A DNA stretch of 33,226 nt from Betaproteobacteria bacterium (GTDB lineage Bacteria > Pseudomonadota > Gammaproteobacteria > Burkholderiales > SG8-39). How positions within the stretch are numbered: position 1 is the first letter of the stretch; every line of letters starts with the position of its first letter. Where the stretch lies: contig SHXL01000005.1 of assembly GCA_009693345.1 (NCBI GenBank), positions 1 to 33,226 on the forward strand, in the 5' to 3' direction. Below, piece after piece: positions 11,219-20,149 of this stretch. Made by a program: the position numbers and the translations under genes. The notes under the pieces were generated by a model. That model saw nothing but the letters and a program-made list of their open reading frames with translations. It did not search any database and was not told the origin of the DNA.

Positions 11219-11716
11219 ATCGGCAGATAGCGCCGCGCCACCTCGCGGGCGAGCTCCTGAAAATCGCCGCCGGGATCGATCTCGTCCACATTCCCTACAA
11301 GGGCGCGGCGCCGGCAGTCGCCGATCTGCTCGGCGCCCAGGTCCACACGGCGATCGTCAGCCTGCCAGCGGCGATTTCTCATGTGAAAGCTGGCAAGCTC
11401 ACAGCGCTTGGGGTCACCAGCGCGACGGGCTCGGCTATCGCGCCCGAGGTGCCGACCTTCGCTGAGGCCGGGTTGGGCAGCTATGAACTGGAGAACTGGT
11501 ACGGTCTGCTCGCCCCCGCGCGCACACCGAAAGACATCGTCGAGCGGCTCAACCGCGAGACCGTGAAAGCGCTGCCTGCCCGAGGTGAAGGAACGCTTGA
11601 ACAGCCAGGGCTTCGAGGTGCGCACCAGTTCGGCCGAGGAGTTCGCGGCCTACATCCGGTCCGAGATGGTGAAGTGGGCGGCGATCGTCAAGACCTCGGG
11701 CGCGAAGGCCGATTGA
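11219..11716 (+). pseudogene. Bug/TctC-family substrate-binding protein, 5'-truncated and frameshifted
   Basis: HLAGELLKIAAGIDLVHIPYKGAAPAVADLLGAQVHTAIVSLPAAISHVKAGKLTALGVTS...RLNRETVKAL in one frame; PEVKERLNSQGFEVRTSSAEEFAAYIRSEMVKWAAIVKTSGAKAD* in the +1 frame from about 11578. Confidence 0.8.
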
Positions 11717-11971
11717 TGCGCGACCTCGCCCTCTTTCGCGAAGAGGCGTTCCGCGCCGCGGCTCGCGCGGGCACCGAGGCGGGCGCCGCGACGGACCCGG
11801 AAGAATCCCTGCTCGCGATCACCCGCATCCTGCCCGAGCTGCTGGGCGACAGGCAGCAGCATCTGCGGCCCGGCAGCCTGAAGGAAGGCGAAAAGCAGCA
11901 GCCCGCCGGGCGCTCGCACATCGCAAAGCGGAATGCCGTGTCCTCGGCGCACATCCGGCCCCGCGACCGGA

Positions 11972-13255
11972 CTACTTGAAGACGTCGGTCACCAGCATAT
12001 CCGGCAGCCAGGTTGCCAGCCCAGGGAAGAAGATCACCAGCAGCAGTACGGTCAGATCGCCGATGAAGAACGGAATGGTGCCCTTGATGACGTCGGGCAG
12101 CGAAATCTTCGACGTGCCGCTCACCGCGAAGAGGTTCAGGCCGACCGGGGGCGTGACGACACCCGTTTCGACGTTGAGCGTGAGTATGATGCCAAGGTGG
12201 ACCGGGTCGATTTTCAACGCATAGGCGATTGGAAATACCACCGGCACCGTCAGCAGCACCATCGCGACCCCGTCCACGAACATCCCGAGGATCAACAGCA
12301 CGAACATGTAAGCGAAGATGAACCCGAGCGGCGTCAGCCCCCAGCTGGTCACGGTTTCGGTGATTTTCTGCGGCCAGTACATGTTCGCCGCGAGGAACTG
12401 AAACACGCCCACGCTGCCGATGAGGAACAGGATCACGGCCGTCAGGTTCAGCGAGCGGCTGGCGACGGGCAGAATCTGCTTGACGAACGCGCGCCGGCCG
12501 GTGACGAGCCCGTAGAGCAGCGCGTAGCCGCAGGCGGCGGCGGCCGCCTCGGTCGGCGTGAATACACCGCCATAGAGCCCGCCGAGAATGACCACCGGCA
12601 TGCCCAGTGCAGGCGCCGCACGCAGAAACTCCTTCCATATCCGGTTGCGCTCGAAGGTGCCGCGCGGCAGCTTCAGGTACAGCGCGATGATCATAACGGT
12701 GATCATATTGCCGGCCGCGAGCATCAGTCCCGGAATGATGCCGGCGAAAAAAAGGCGGGTGATCGAGGTCTCGGTGACGATACCGTACACGAGCAGGATG
12801 ATGCTCGGCGGTATCAGCATGGCGATGCCGCCGGCCGTTGCCACCAGCCCGCCCGCGAGCCAGTCGGGATAGCCGCGCTTTCGCATCTCGGGAATGGCGA
12901 TGACACTCATCGCGGCCGCCATCGCCACGCTGGAGCCCGAGATGGCGCCGAAAAGAACGCATGCCAGCACGGTTGCAACGCCGAAGCCGCCCGGCATCCA
13001 GCCCACCAGCGAGTCGGCGAAGCGGAACAATTGCGCGATCAGGCCGGTGCGCTCCATGAGGAAGCCGGCGAAGATGAACAGCGGGATCGCCATCAGCTGG
13101 TAGCGCGCGATGAAGCTGAAGAACTGGCGGAAGATGACCGTCGGCTCGAGCAGCGGGTCGAACATGATGAAAGCCGCGACCGAGCTGCTCAGCGCGATGC
13201 CAATAGGCACGCTCAGAACGAGCAGCGCGAACACCACAATCCCTACGATATGCAT
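11972..13255 (-). CDS. TRAP transporter large permease subunit (DctM family)
   Basis: 427 aa, 12-TM DctM-type; MAIPLFIFAGFLMERTGL, GAISGSSVAMAAAMSVIAIPEM. Confidence 0.92.
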   Translation of the reverse strand: MHIVGIVVFALLVLSVPIGIALSSSVAAFIMFDPLLEPTVIFRQFFSFIARYQLMAIPLFIFAGFLMERTGLIAQLFRFADSLVGWMPGGFGVATVLACVLFGAISGSSVAMAAAMSVIAIPEMRKRGYPDWLAGGLVATAGGIAMLIPPSIILLVYGIVTETSITRLFFAGIIPGLMLAAGNMITVMIIALYLKLPRGTFERNRIWKEFLRAAPALGMPVVILGGLYGGVFTPTEAAAAACGYALLYGLVTGRRAFVKQILPVASRSLNLTAVILFLIGSVGVFQFLAANMYWPQKITETVTSWGLTPLGFIFAYMFVLLILGMFVDGVAMVLLTVPVVFPIAYALKIDPVHLGIILTLNVETGVVTPPVGLNLFAVSGTSKISLPDVIKGTIPFFIGDLTVLLLVIFFPGLATWLPDMLVTDVFK

Positions 13256-13289
13256 GCCCGTCCCATTTTGCCGCGCTCGATTCGCCGAC

Positions 13290-13841
13290 TCATTCCGCCG
13301 TCGCCTGATGGTGCGACTCTTCTTCGGGCACGCTGCGGCCGCGCAACTTCTGGATCCCGAACCAAACTTGGAACAACAAGGTCACCGACATGAACATGAA
13401 ACTGATCAGCAGCACCGCAAGGAAAGGCCACATGGGAAACGCGAGGCTTTCGGTGCGGGTTTCGTAGTGAATGCTTTCGCGGACTTCCGGGATGCCCCAC
13501 CAGAAAACCGCGATCATGAACAGCAGCGAGAACGCGCGTGCCACAAGCCTGACGATCTCGGCCGCGCGCCGCGCGCGTGGCCCCACCGTGTCCAGCAAGT
13601 CGGGGACTACGGTGACCGTCAGATGCTCGTTGTGGCGCTGCGAGATGCTGAAATACAGGAACACGGCACACAAGGTGAACAGCGTGACGGCGTCCTGCTG
13701 CCACTCGAAGGACGCGCCGATCAGGTAGCGCCGGCCCACCTCCAGCAATGCCAGCAGCGTGCTGCCGACGAGCACCAGCGCGGCGGCGCGCGCCAGGATC
13801 CTGTCCTGGAACGCGCACCAGATCGCGTAAGCCTTCCGCAC
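13290..13841 (-). CDS. TRAP transporter small permease subunit (DctQ family)
   Basis: 183 aa, 4 TM, located between DctP and DctM; EVGRRYLIGASFEWQQDAV typical DctQ. Confidence 0.85.
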   Translation of the reverse strand: MRKAYAIWCAFQDRILARAAALVLVGSTLLALLEVGRRYLIGASFEWQQDAVTLFTLCAVFLYFSISQRHNEHLTVTVVPDLLDTVGPRARRAAEIVRLVARAFSLLFMIAVFWWGIPEVRESIHYETRTESLAFPMWPFLAVLLISFMFMSVTLLFQVWFGIQKLRGRSVPEEESHHQATAE

Positions 13842-13859
13842 CCTCCGCCGCTCGGCGCG

Positions 13860-14987
13860 CTAGCGGATCACGATCTTGGCGGCGTGTTTCGAGCAGTCCA
13901 GCTTCTCGATCCACGACGAGCCGACCGGATGCTGCTTGGAGAGTTCGCGACCCTCCTTCAGGAAGGTGTCAACCCACTGACTCGCGGCGGGAGGGGTCTT
14001 GCTCTTGATGAAACGCGACGGTGCATCGTCCATGGAGCCCGTAATCGCAGCGACTTCCGTCGGGTTCATCCAGTACACGCCGGGCTTCGCCGGGTCTTTG
14101 GTGCCGTACTTGTCGTAGGTCATCTTGTCGACACACCAGTTGAGCTCCTTCTGCAGCTGGATTGTCTCAGCGACGAGTTTCTCCAGCGCCTGCTGGGTTG
14201 CCGGACTCAGCCGGTCCCACCAGCGACGGCTCGCGCTCACCATGTAGTAGTCGCTCGTGAAGGCACCGGCACCGCCGGTGGTGTAGAAAGGCGCCTGCTG
14301 GCGCACAGCGAGCCAGCCGCCGATGCTGGTTTGCAAAGCGTCGATGACGCCGGATTCCAGCGCGCTCGGCACTTCGCCGAACGACATCACCACGGGGCTC
14401 GCTTTCCAGGCCTCGAGCGAGGCATTCTCGACCGGGCCCATGCTGCGGATTTTCCGGCCGCTGAAATCGGCGGGGCTGATGAAGCGCTTCTTGCCGCCCA
14501 CCCCCATGCCGAAGCTCATGTGCCCGGCGCCGAATACCCGGATCAGCTGGTTCTTCTGCAGCCGGTCGACCAGCATCTGGTAGGTCTTGGTCTTCTCCAG
14601 ATTGTCCACCGCGCCGACGGTGGTCAAGATTCCCGGGCCGACCATCGTCATCATCCACGGATCAACCGGCGCCGCCTTGCCCATCTGCAACCAAGACATC
14701 TCCAGGTTGCCCTGGCGCATCGCCTCGAACGCTTCAGGAATGCTGTACAACGCTCCGGCGAAGTAAAGGCGCGCCTCGCTGCCTGGAATGACTTGCGGCA
14801 GGCGCTCGCCGAAGTGCTGCATCGCCAAGCCCGCCGGATGCGGCGCCGACGGGACATCCGCAGCAAAGCGCAGGATCACGGGTTTGACCGCCTGCGCGTG
14901 GGCCATCCGGTCGGGCAAGCCGGCCGTCGCTGCGAGCGCAGCCACCAGCGTCGCAGCTGCAGCTTTCATGGATAGACGTCGCGTCAT
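13860..14987 (-). CDS. TRAP transporter substrate-binding protein (DctP family)
   Basis: 375 aa; signal peptide; GRKIRSMGPVENASLEAWKASPVVMSFGEVPSALESGVIDALQTS. Confidence 0.92.
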   Translation of the reverse strand: MTRRLSMKAAAATLVAALAATAGLPDRMAHAQAVKPVILRFAADVPSAPHPAGLAMQHFGERLPQVIPGSEARLYFAGALYSIPEAFEAMRQGNLEMSWLQMGKAAPVDPWMMTMVGPGILTTVGAVDNLEKTKTYQMLVDRLQKNQLIRVFGAGHMSFGMGVGGKKRFISPADFSGRKIRSMGPVENASLEAWKASPVVMSFGEVPSALESGVIDALQTSIGGWLAVRQQAPFYTTGGAGAFTSDYYMVSASRRWWDRLSPATQQALEKLVAETIQLQKELNWCVDKMTYDKYGTKDPAKPGVYWMNPTEVAAITGSMDDAPSRFIKSKTPPAASQWVDTFLKEGRELSKQHPVGSSWIEKLDCSKHAAKIVIR

Positions 14988-15084
14988 GTCGTATTTTATG
15001 AGCCTCCTCCTCAGAAGGTGATCGCGACACAGGCTTTCACTCGGGCGCGGAACCGGGTAGATTCTAGCCCAAAGGAGGAAGCAT

Positions 15085-15600
15085 ATGAGAATGATGTTAG
15101 CCGCTACCGCCGCTGCGCTGTTGTCGGCCTGTCAGACCATTCCCGACGAACCACTGCGGGCGACTGCTGCGCTGCAGCCGACCAAGGGCAGCAAAGCTTT
15201 CGGCGAGGCCACGTTCGAGCAGATGGGCGACAAGGTCCGCGTGATCGTTTTTGCGCAGGGCCTGAAGCCCAACCAGGAGCACGGTTTCCACATTCATGAA
15301 GTCGGGGACTGCGGTTCTGGTGACGGCATGAGCACCAAGGGCCACTTCAATCCGCACGGCAAACCGCACGCGCAGCCAACTGCGGGCGAGCGCCACGCCG
15401 GCGACCTGCCCGCGCTCAAGTCAGGCAAGGACGGCCGCGCGAAACTCGATGTGATGATGGATGTGATCCTGGTGGGGCCGGGGCCGGCGAGCGTCGTGGG
15501 CCGCGGCCTGATCATCCATGCCGACCCCGACGACTACAAGACTCAGCCGACGGGCAACGCGGGCGCACGCATTGCGTGCGGCGTGATCAAGGCCGGCTGA
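15085..15600 (+). CDS. sodC: Superoxide dismutase [Cu-Zn], lipoprotein
   Basis: Lipobox LLSAC; GFHIHEVGDCGSGDGMSTKGHFNPHGKPH; GRGLIIHADPDDYKTQPTGNAGARIACGVI. Confidence 0.95.
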   Translation: MRMMLAATAAALLSACQTIPDEPLRATAALQPTKGSKAFGEATFEQMGDKVRVIVFAQGLKPNQEHGFHIHEVGDCGSGDGMSTKGHFNPHGKPHAQPTAGERHAGDLPALKSGKDGRAKLDVMMDVILVGPGPASVVGRGLIIHADPDDYKTQPTGNAGARIACGVIKAG

Positions 15601-15663
15601 ACCGGCCCCCCGTCGCGAGCAACAGGCCCGCGCTGGCGATCCCAACTACGCCGAGCGCGATCG

Positions 15664-15740
15664 GCGGCGAACTGCTCGAACGCATGCTCGGCATAGGCGC
15701 ATCAGAGTTCGAGCGGCTGCGCGAATCCGGGATCGTCTAA
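15664..15740 (+). pseudogene. Possible CaiB/BaiF CoA-transferase C-terminal remnant
   Basis: Frame ...GGELLERMLGIGASEFERLRESGIV* resembles the C-terminal helix of class III CoA-transferases; no upstream homologous sequence. Confidence 0.3.
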
Positions 15741-16654
15741 GCCGGCTTGAGCTTGCGAATGGCAGCGCTCGCCGCCAGCGTGCGCTGGGCGCGGTAGACG
15801 ATCGGATAATCCACGAAGACGCCGTCCACCTGTATCGCGGCGAGGCCCGCGCTTTCCGCTTCTTCGAACGCTTTCACGATGCGCTGTGCGCGCTCGACCT
15901 CGGCGCCGGTCGGCGTGAAGACTTCGTTCACCACCGTGACCTGGTCGGGGTGGATGCACAGCCGCCCCTGGAATCCCATGCGCAGACTGCGCTCGACCGA
16001 ACGCCGCAGGGCCGCGGCATCCTGCAGGTGGATCCACACGGTGTCGATCGGCGGCTCCAGCCCGGCCGCGCGCGAGGCGACGATCAGCCGCACGCGCAGC
16101 TCGGACAACTCTTCCTCGCCCGGCGTCCAGGTCATGCCGACATCGTTGGTGAAATCGCCGGCGCCGAAGCTGATGCGTTTGACCCGCCAGGCGCCCGGCG
16201 TGTCCTTCAGCGTGCGCGCGGCAAGGATGCGGTCCAACCGCGAGAAGCCGGCCGCGGTCTCGATGATGGGCATGAGGTCGATCCCGCCCACGGGCAGACC
16301 GCGCTCACGCTCGAGATTGGCAAGCAGCCAGTCGATAGTCCGCAGATCGGCGGCCGACTCCACCTTGGGCAGCACGATGCCGTCGACGCCGGGCCCCACC
16401 ACTTCCATCAGATCGCCCAGGCACCAGGGCGTGCCGATCGCATTGACGCGCACATAACCCTTGCACTGCCTGGGGCGCGACAGCGCCTCGACAATCGTTT
16501 TGCGCGTCGCCGGTTTCTCGGCGACAGCCACCGCATCCTCGAGGTCCAGGATCACCGCATCGGCGCCGAGCGCGAGCGCCTTCTCGACGCGGCGCGAGTG
16601 ATTGCCCGGCGCGAAGAGGAAACTGCGTAGGACGGCAACATCGGTCTTTGCCAT
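15737..16654 (-). CDS. HpcH/HpaI aldolase/citrate lyase family (CoA ester lyase, CitE-like)
   Basis: RSFLFAPGNHSRRVEKALALGADAVILDLEDAVA; GRLCIHPDQVTVVNEVFTPT. Confidence 0.92.
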   Translation of the reverse strand: MAKTDVAVLRSFLFAPGNHSRRVEKALALGADAVILDLEDAVAVAEKPATRKTIVEALSRPRQCKGYVRVNAIGTPWCLGDLMEVVGPGVDGIVLPKVESAADLRTIDWLLANLERERGLPVGGIDLMPIIETAAGFSRLDRILAARTLKDTPGAWRVKRISFGAGDFTNDVGMTWTPGEEELSELRVRLIVASRAAGLEPPIDTVWIHLQDAAALRRSVERSLRMGFQGRLCIHPDQVTVVNEVFTPTGAEVERAQRIVKAFEEAESAGLAAIQVDGVFVDYPIVYRAQRTLAASAAIRKLKPA

Positions 16655-16664
16655 GAAGAGAGCC

Positions 16665-17231
16665 TCAATACTCTTTGACAAGTGAAAGTATGGTTCGGAA
16701 CGCCGGATGGTCGGCGTGCTTCAACCACTCGAAGAGCGCCATTTCGGTGCTTGCAAGCGTTGCACCCGCATCGCGCAGGCGGTCAATCGCTGCTTGCCGG
16801 TCCTCTTGCCGGCGCGAACCGACGGCATCGGTCGCCAGCCAGCAGTCGTAGTCCGCCTCCAGCATGCCGAGCGCGGTCTGCATCACGCAGACATGCGTCT
16901 CCATACCGGCGACGAGGATCTGGTCGCGTCCGCTGTCCTTCAGCGCCAGGCGCAGCCCCGCTTCGTCCATCGCGGAAAAATGGCGCTTGGCGATCACATG
17001 TGATGCGGCGACCAGTCCCCTGATCGCCGGCAGCGTCGCACCGAGCGCCTCGGGGCAGTGTTCGGTGAGGAACACTGGAATCTCCAGCGCCTTCGCGCCC
17101 TGTACCAGCGCGCTGCAACGGCGCTCGATACCTTCCGCGCCAATGACATGCGGGGCGAGTCGCGCCTGCACGTCGACCACCACCAGCACAGCGCGATGAT
17201 GTTCGATGCGATGCGCGCGCGCCGTCGGCAT
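16665..17231 (-). CDS. Isochorismatase-family hydrolase
   Basis: 188 aa; LVVVDVQARLAPHV, LVAGMETHVCVMQTALGML (catalytic Cys). Confidence 0.9.
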   Translation of the reverse strand: MPTARAHRIEHHRAVLVVVDVQARLAPHVIGAEGIERRCSALVQGAKALEIPVFLTEHCPEALGATLPAIRGLVAASHVIAKRHFSAMDEAGLRLALKDSGRDQILVAGMETHVCVMQTALGMLEADYDCWLATDAVGSRRQEDRQAAIDRLRDAGATLASTEMALFEWLKHADHPAFRTILSLVKEY

Positions 17232-17245
17232 GGGAATCCGGCTGC

Positions 17246-18847
17246 CTACTTCACCGCGCCGATGCGGCGCCCGCCGATGCCGGCCGGCTCGATCGTTTGC
17301 CGGCCGGGCAGCGCGGTCATCTGCGGCGCGACGGGGACAACGCAGCCGGTGTCGCAGCAGCGCCCGGGCTGGCGGTTACGCGTGATTTTGCGTGTTTCGT
17401 CGGTGAGGATGCCGCGCTCGAGCAGCCGCTCGACGAGGTCGACTTTGTTGCCGAGGGGGTAGTTGCGCCAGATTTCCATCTTCATCGCCTCCGGCGAGCC
17501 GCCGCCATGCAGGCTGATCACCGAGTACCAGCCGGCCTGGTAGCTGGCGGTCAGGTCTTCGATGAAGCGGGCCACTTCGATGCGCTTCTCGTAGGGGATG
17601 TCGGAGCGCGCGGCGAGCACTTCAGAGAGCCTGCCGGCGGTGGCCGGATTGTGGTCCTCGTCGGGACCGGGCAGGGTAACGATCAGTCCGCCGGACACAT
17701 GGTGCGCGATGCGGTGCATGTCGTAGATCTGGGTCGCAAGCAGCAGCTTGCCGATGTTGGCGAACACCGGCTCGGGCACCGCCACGCCGGCCGCCTCATC
17801 GACATTGCAATAGACCGAGGCCGCTATGCCGCAGGCGTAGAACCCCTCCACGATCTTGATCAACTCGACCATCTGCTCGCGCAGGTTGTCCGCCCGATCC
17901 AGGTCGATGGCGTTGGCCTCGGTCATCAGCGCGCCCGCGCCAATCAGCAGGTCGCCGAAGCCCGCGCGCGCGGCGATGCAGGTCTGCCGGTGATGGGCCG
18001 TGTAGTCGTAAACCAGCGGCCCGGCATGTTCCCATTCGCCGGCGAGGAATACGCGTTCCCAGGGAACGAACACCTGGTCGAAGATCAGCACGCCGGTCGA
18101 TTGGCCGTACTTCGCGCTGAACTTCGCCGCCTTCTCGCCGGGACGCCCGGCCGGTCGGGCCACGATGGTCAGCCCGGGCGCATCGATCGGGACGGCGCAG
18201 CAAACCGAGAAGTTCCCATCGTGCTCGCTCATGTTGCGGCAAGGCAGAACAAGGATCTCGTGCATGTAAGGGGCGCCTGTCACGATCGCCTTTACGCCCG
18301 AGAGCACGATGCCGTCGGCGCGCCGCTCGGCGATATGCAGGTAGGCATCCGGATTCGGTTGCCGACAGGGCCGCAGGTTGCGGTCGCCCTTGGCGTCGGT
18401 CATCGCCACGCCGAGAGCCAGATCCTCGGCGTAGACGCGCTCGATGTAGGCGCGCAATCGCGGCACGTACCCGGTGTTGCGTTCGGCATCGATGCGGTGC
18501 GCCGATTGCCAGATCGCCGACAGCGCATCGCCGCCGAGATAGCGTTGCGCGCAACCGGTCTCCTGGCACACCAGGCGCACGGCCTCCAGCTTGTTGAGGA
18601 GGTCCTGGCTGGTTGCCGGAATGGCCATCATGCGATTCACCTCGCGGGCGCCGGTGGCGGCCACCTCGGCGCGCATCACCGCCTTGTACTGCTCACGCAA
18701 CGCGTAGTCGTAGGTGAGCGCGACCCCATTGACGCCGGGAGCGAGCGACGGTTCGTCGGCAACGGACTCGATCTGGCGCCCATCGACGTAGACGCGTGGT
18801 TGGTAGCGGCGCAGCGATTCGCGATAGCTGTTACCGGACAAAAGCAT
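17246..18847 (-). CDS. 4-hydroxyphenylacetate 3-hydroxylase (HpaB) / 4-hydroxybutyryl-CoA dehydratase superfamily protein
   Basis: 533 aa; GNSYRESLRRYQPRVYVDGRQIE N-terminus, AMTDAKGDRNLRP, VFVPWERVFLAGEWEHAG, AHHRQTC. Confidence 0.88.
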   Translation of the reverse strand: MLLSGNSYRESLRRYQPRVYVDGRQIESVADEPSLAPGVNGVALTYDYALREQYKAVMRAEVAATGAREVNRMMAIPATSQDLLNKLEAVRLVCQETGCAQRYLGGDALSAIWQSAHRIDAERNTGYVPRLRAYIERVYAEDLALGVAMTDAKGDRNLRPCRQPNPDAYLHIAERRADGIVLSGVKAIVTGAPYMHEILVLPCRNMSEHDGNFSVCCAVPIDAPGLTIVARPAGRPGEKAAKFSAKYGQSTGVLIFDQVFVPWERVFLAGEWEHAGPLVYDYTAHHRQTCIAARAGFGDLLIGAGALMTEANAIDLDRADNLREQMVELIKIVEGFYACGIAASVYCNVDEAAGVAVPEPVFANIGKLLLATQIYDMHRIAHHVSGGLIVTLPGPDEDHNPATAGRLSEVLAARSDIPYEKRIEVARFIEDLTASYQAGWYSVISLHGGGSPEAMKMEIWRNYPLGNKVDLVERLLERGILTDETRKITRNRQPGRCCDTGCVVPVAPQMTALPGRQTIEPAGIGGRRIGAVK

Positions 18848-18865
18848 GGTGTTCTCCCCTTACCG

Positions 18866-20149
18866 TCAGATGGCGCCGGATTGCTTCAGCGCCGCGATTT
18901 CGGCCTGCGCGAGACCGATCCAGTCCTGCAGAACTTCTTCAGTATGCGCCCCGAGGGCTGGGCCCAGCCAGTCGATGCCGCCCGGAGTTCGGCTCAGGCG
19001 CGGCACCACGTTGGGAACCGCAAACTCCGGGTTGCCAGGCACTCGCGGTTCCCTGACATAGGCGATGTTGCCGCGTGCGGCGTATTGCGGATCCGCGAAA
19101 ATTTCGTCGATCGAATACAAAGGCCCGCACGGCACCTCCCCCTGGCTGCAGATCGCGAGCAACTCCTCGCGCGTTTGCCGGCTCGACCACTCGCCCACCG
19201 CTGCATCCACCGCTGCGCGCTCTGCCTCGCGCTTCGTGATCTTGCCCCACTTGCCATTACCGGCCCACTCGGGGTGGCCCATTAACTCGGCCAGGCGAGC
19301 GAAGATCTTGTCGTTGGTGCACGCAATCGCGATCCAGCGAGCATCGCTGGTCGGATAGTGGCTGTGCGGCACCACGTTGACCGTGCCAGGACCCATGCGC
19401 TGGCGGACGAATCCCTTGTAGTGGTAAGCAGGTGCCAACTCGTCGAGGATGCGGAAAACTGACTCGTAGAGCCCGATGTCCACCACCTGACCCTCGCCGC
19501 TGCGCTCACGCGCGCGCAGCGCAACCAACGCGCCCATCGCGCCGTACATGCCGGAGAGATAGTCAGGCAGGGTTGCCGAACCCGGTGTCACCGGTGGCCG
19601 GTCTGGATCTCCGGCAAGGAAAGAAATACCGCCGAACGCGTTGGCGATGCGCCCGAATCCCGGGCGCGGACTGTAGGGCCCGGTCTGCCCGTACGCGGAA
19701 ATGCGCACCATGACGAGGCGCGGGTTGTGCTTTTTCAGTTCGTCCCAGCCCAGGCCCCAGCGCTCCAGCGTGCCTGGCTGGAAGTTCTCCACCAGCACGT
19801 CCGCCTTCTCGACCAGGCGCTTGAGCAGTGCGGCGCCTTCGGGATTCTTCAGGTCGACGGTGAGCGACTTCTTGTTGCGCCCCTCCGAGAGCCACACCAG
19901 CGAATCGCCGCAGGGCGTGGGAGTGCCGAACTTGCGCGTCGGATCGCCCGGACCCGGCTGCTCGACCTTCACCACTTCCGCGCCGAATTCGGCAAGAAAA
20001 GTGGCGCAGTAAGGCCCAGCAATGAAGGTGGCGCAGTCGAGCACGCGAATGCCCGCCAGCGGGCGAGGCGCCGGCGTATTGCCCACTGCGTTCATCGATG
20101 CAGGATCGGTCATAGGTTTCGGTTCATTTGGGTTCGCGCCCGCGCTCAT
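18866..20149 (-). CDS. CaiB/BaiF family CoA-transferase
   Basis: LAGIRVLDCATFIAGPYCATFLAEFGAEVVKVEQPGPGDPTR; C-terminal LGAHTEEVLQDWIGL. A shorter start (MTDPASMNAV..) is possible. Confidence 0.93.
   Translation of the reverse strand: MSAGANPNEPKPMTDPASMNAVGNTPAPRPLAGIRVLDCATFIAGPYCATFLAEFGAEVVKVEQPGPGDPTRKFGTPTPCGDSLVWLSEGRNKKSLTVDLKNPEGAALLKRLVEKADVLVENFQPGTLERWGLGWDELKKHNPRLVMVRISAYGQTGPYSPRPGFGRIANAFGGISFLAGDPDRPPVTPGSATLPDYLSGMYGAMGALVALRARERSGEGQVVDIGLYESVFRILDELAPAYHYKGFVRQRMGPGTVNVVPHSHYPTSDARWIAIACTNDKIFARLAELMGHPEWAGNGKWGKITKREAERAAVDAAVGEWSSRQTREELLAICSQGEVPCGPLYSIDEIFADPQYAARGNIAYVREPRVPGNPEFAVPNVVPRLSRTPGGIDWLGPALGAHTEEVLQDWIGLAQAEIAALKQSGAI

Noticed and set aside
11716-11979. 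Short plus-strand ORF MRDLALFREEAFRAAARAGTEAGAATDPEESLL...
   Set aside because: Immediately follows the Bug pseudogene and runs into the convergent dctM stop; no recognisable family, cannot be supported as a gene from sequence alone.
15591-15607. GGCCGG-CTGAA-CCGGCC hairpin at the sodC stop, considered as a terminator
   Set aside because: Short stem and no downstream T-tract; such GC-rich inverted repeats are common by chance here.
18829-18841. tgttaccggacaa near the HpaB-like start, considered as a second copy of the TTGTCCGGACAA operator
   Set aside because: Only a half-site match, and it lies within the coding sequence of the HpaB-like N-terminus (SGNSYRE); probably coincidence.
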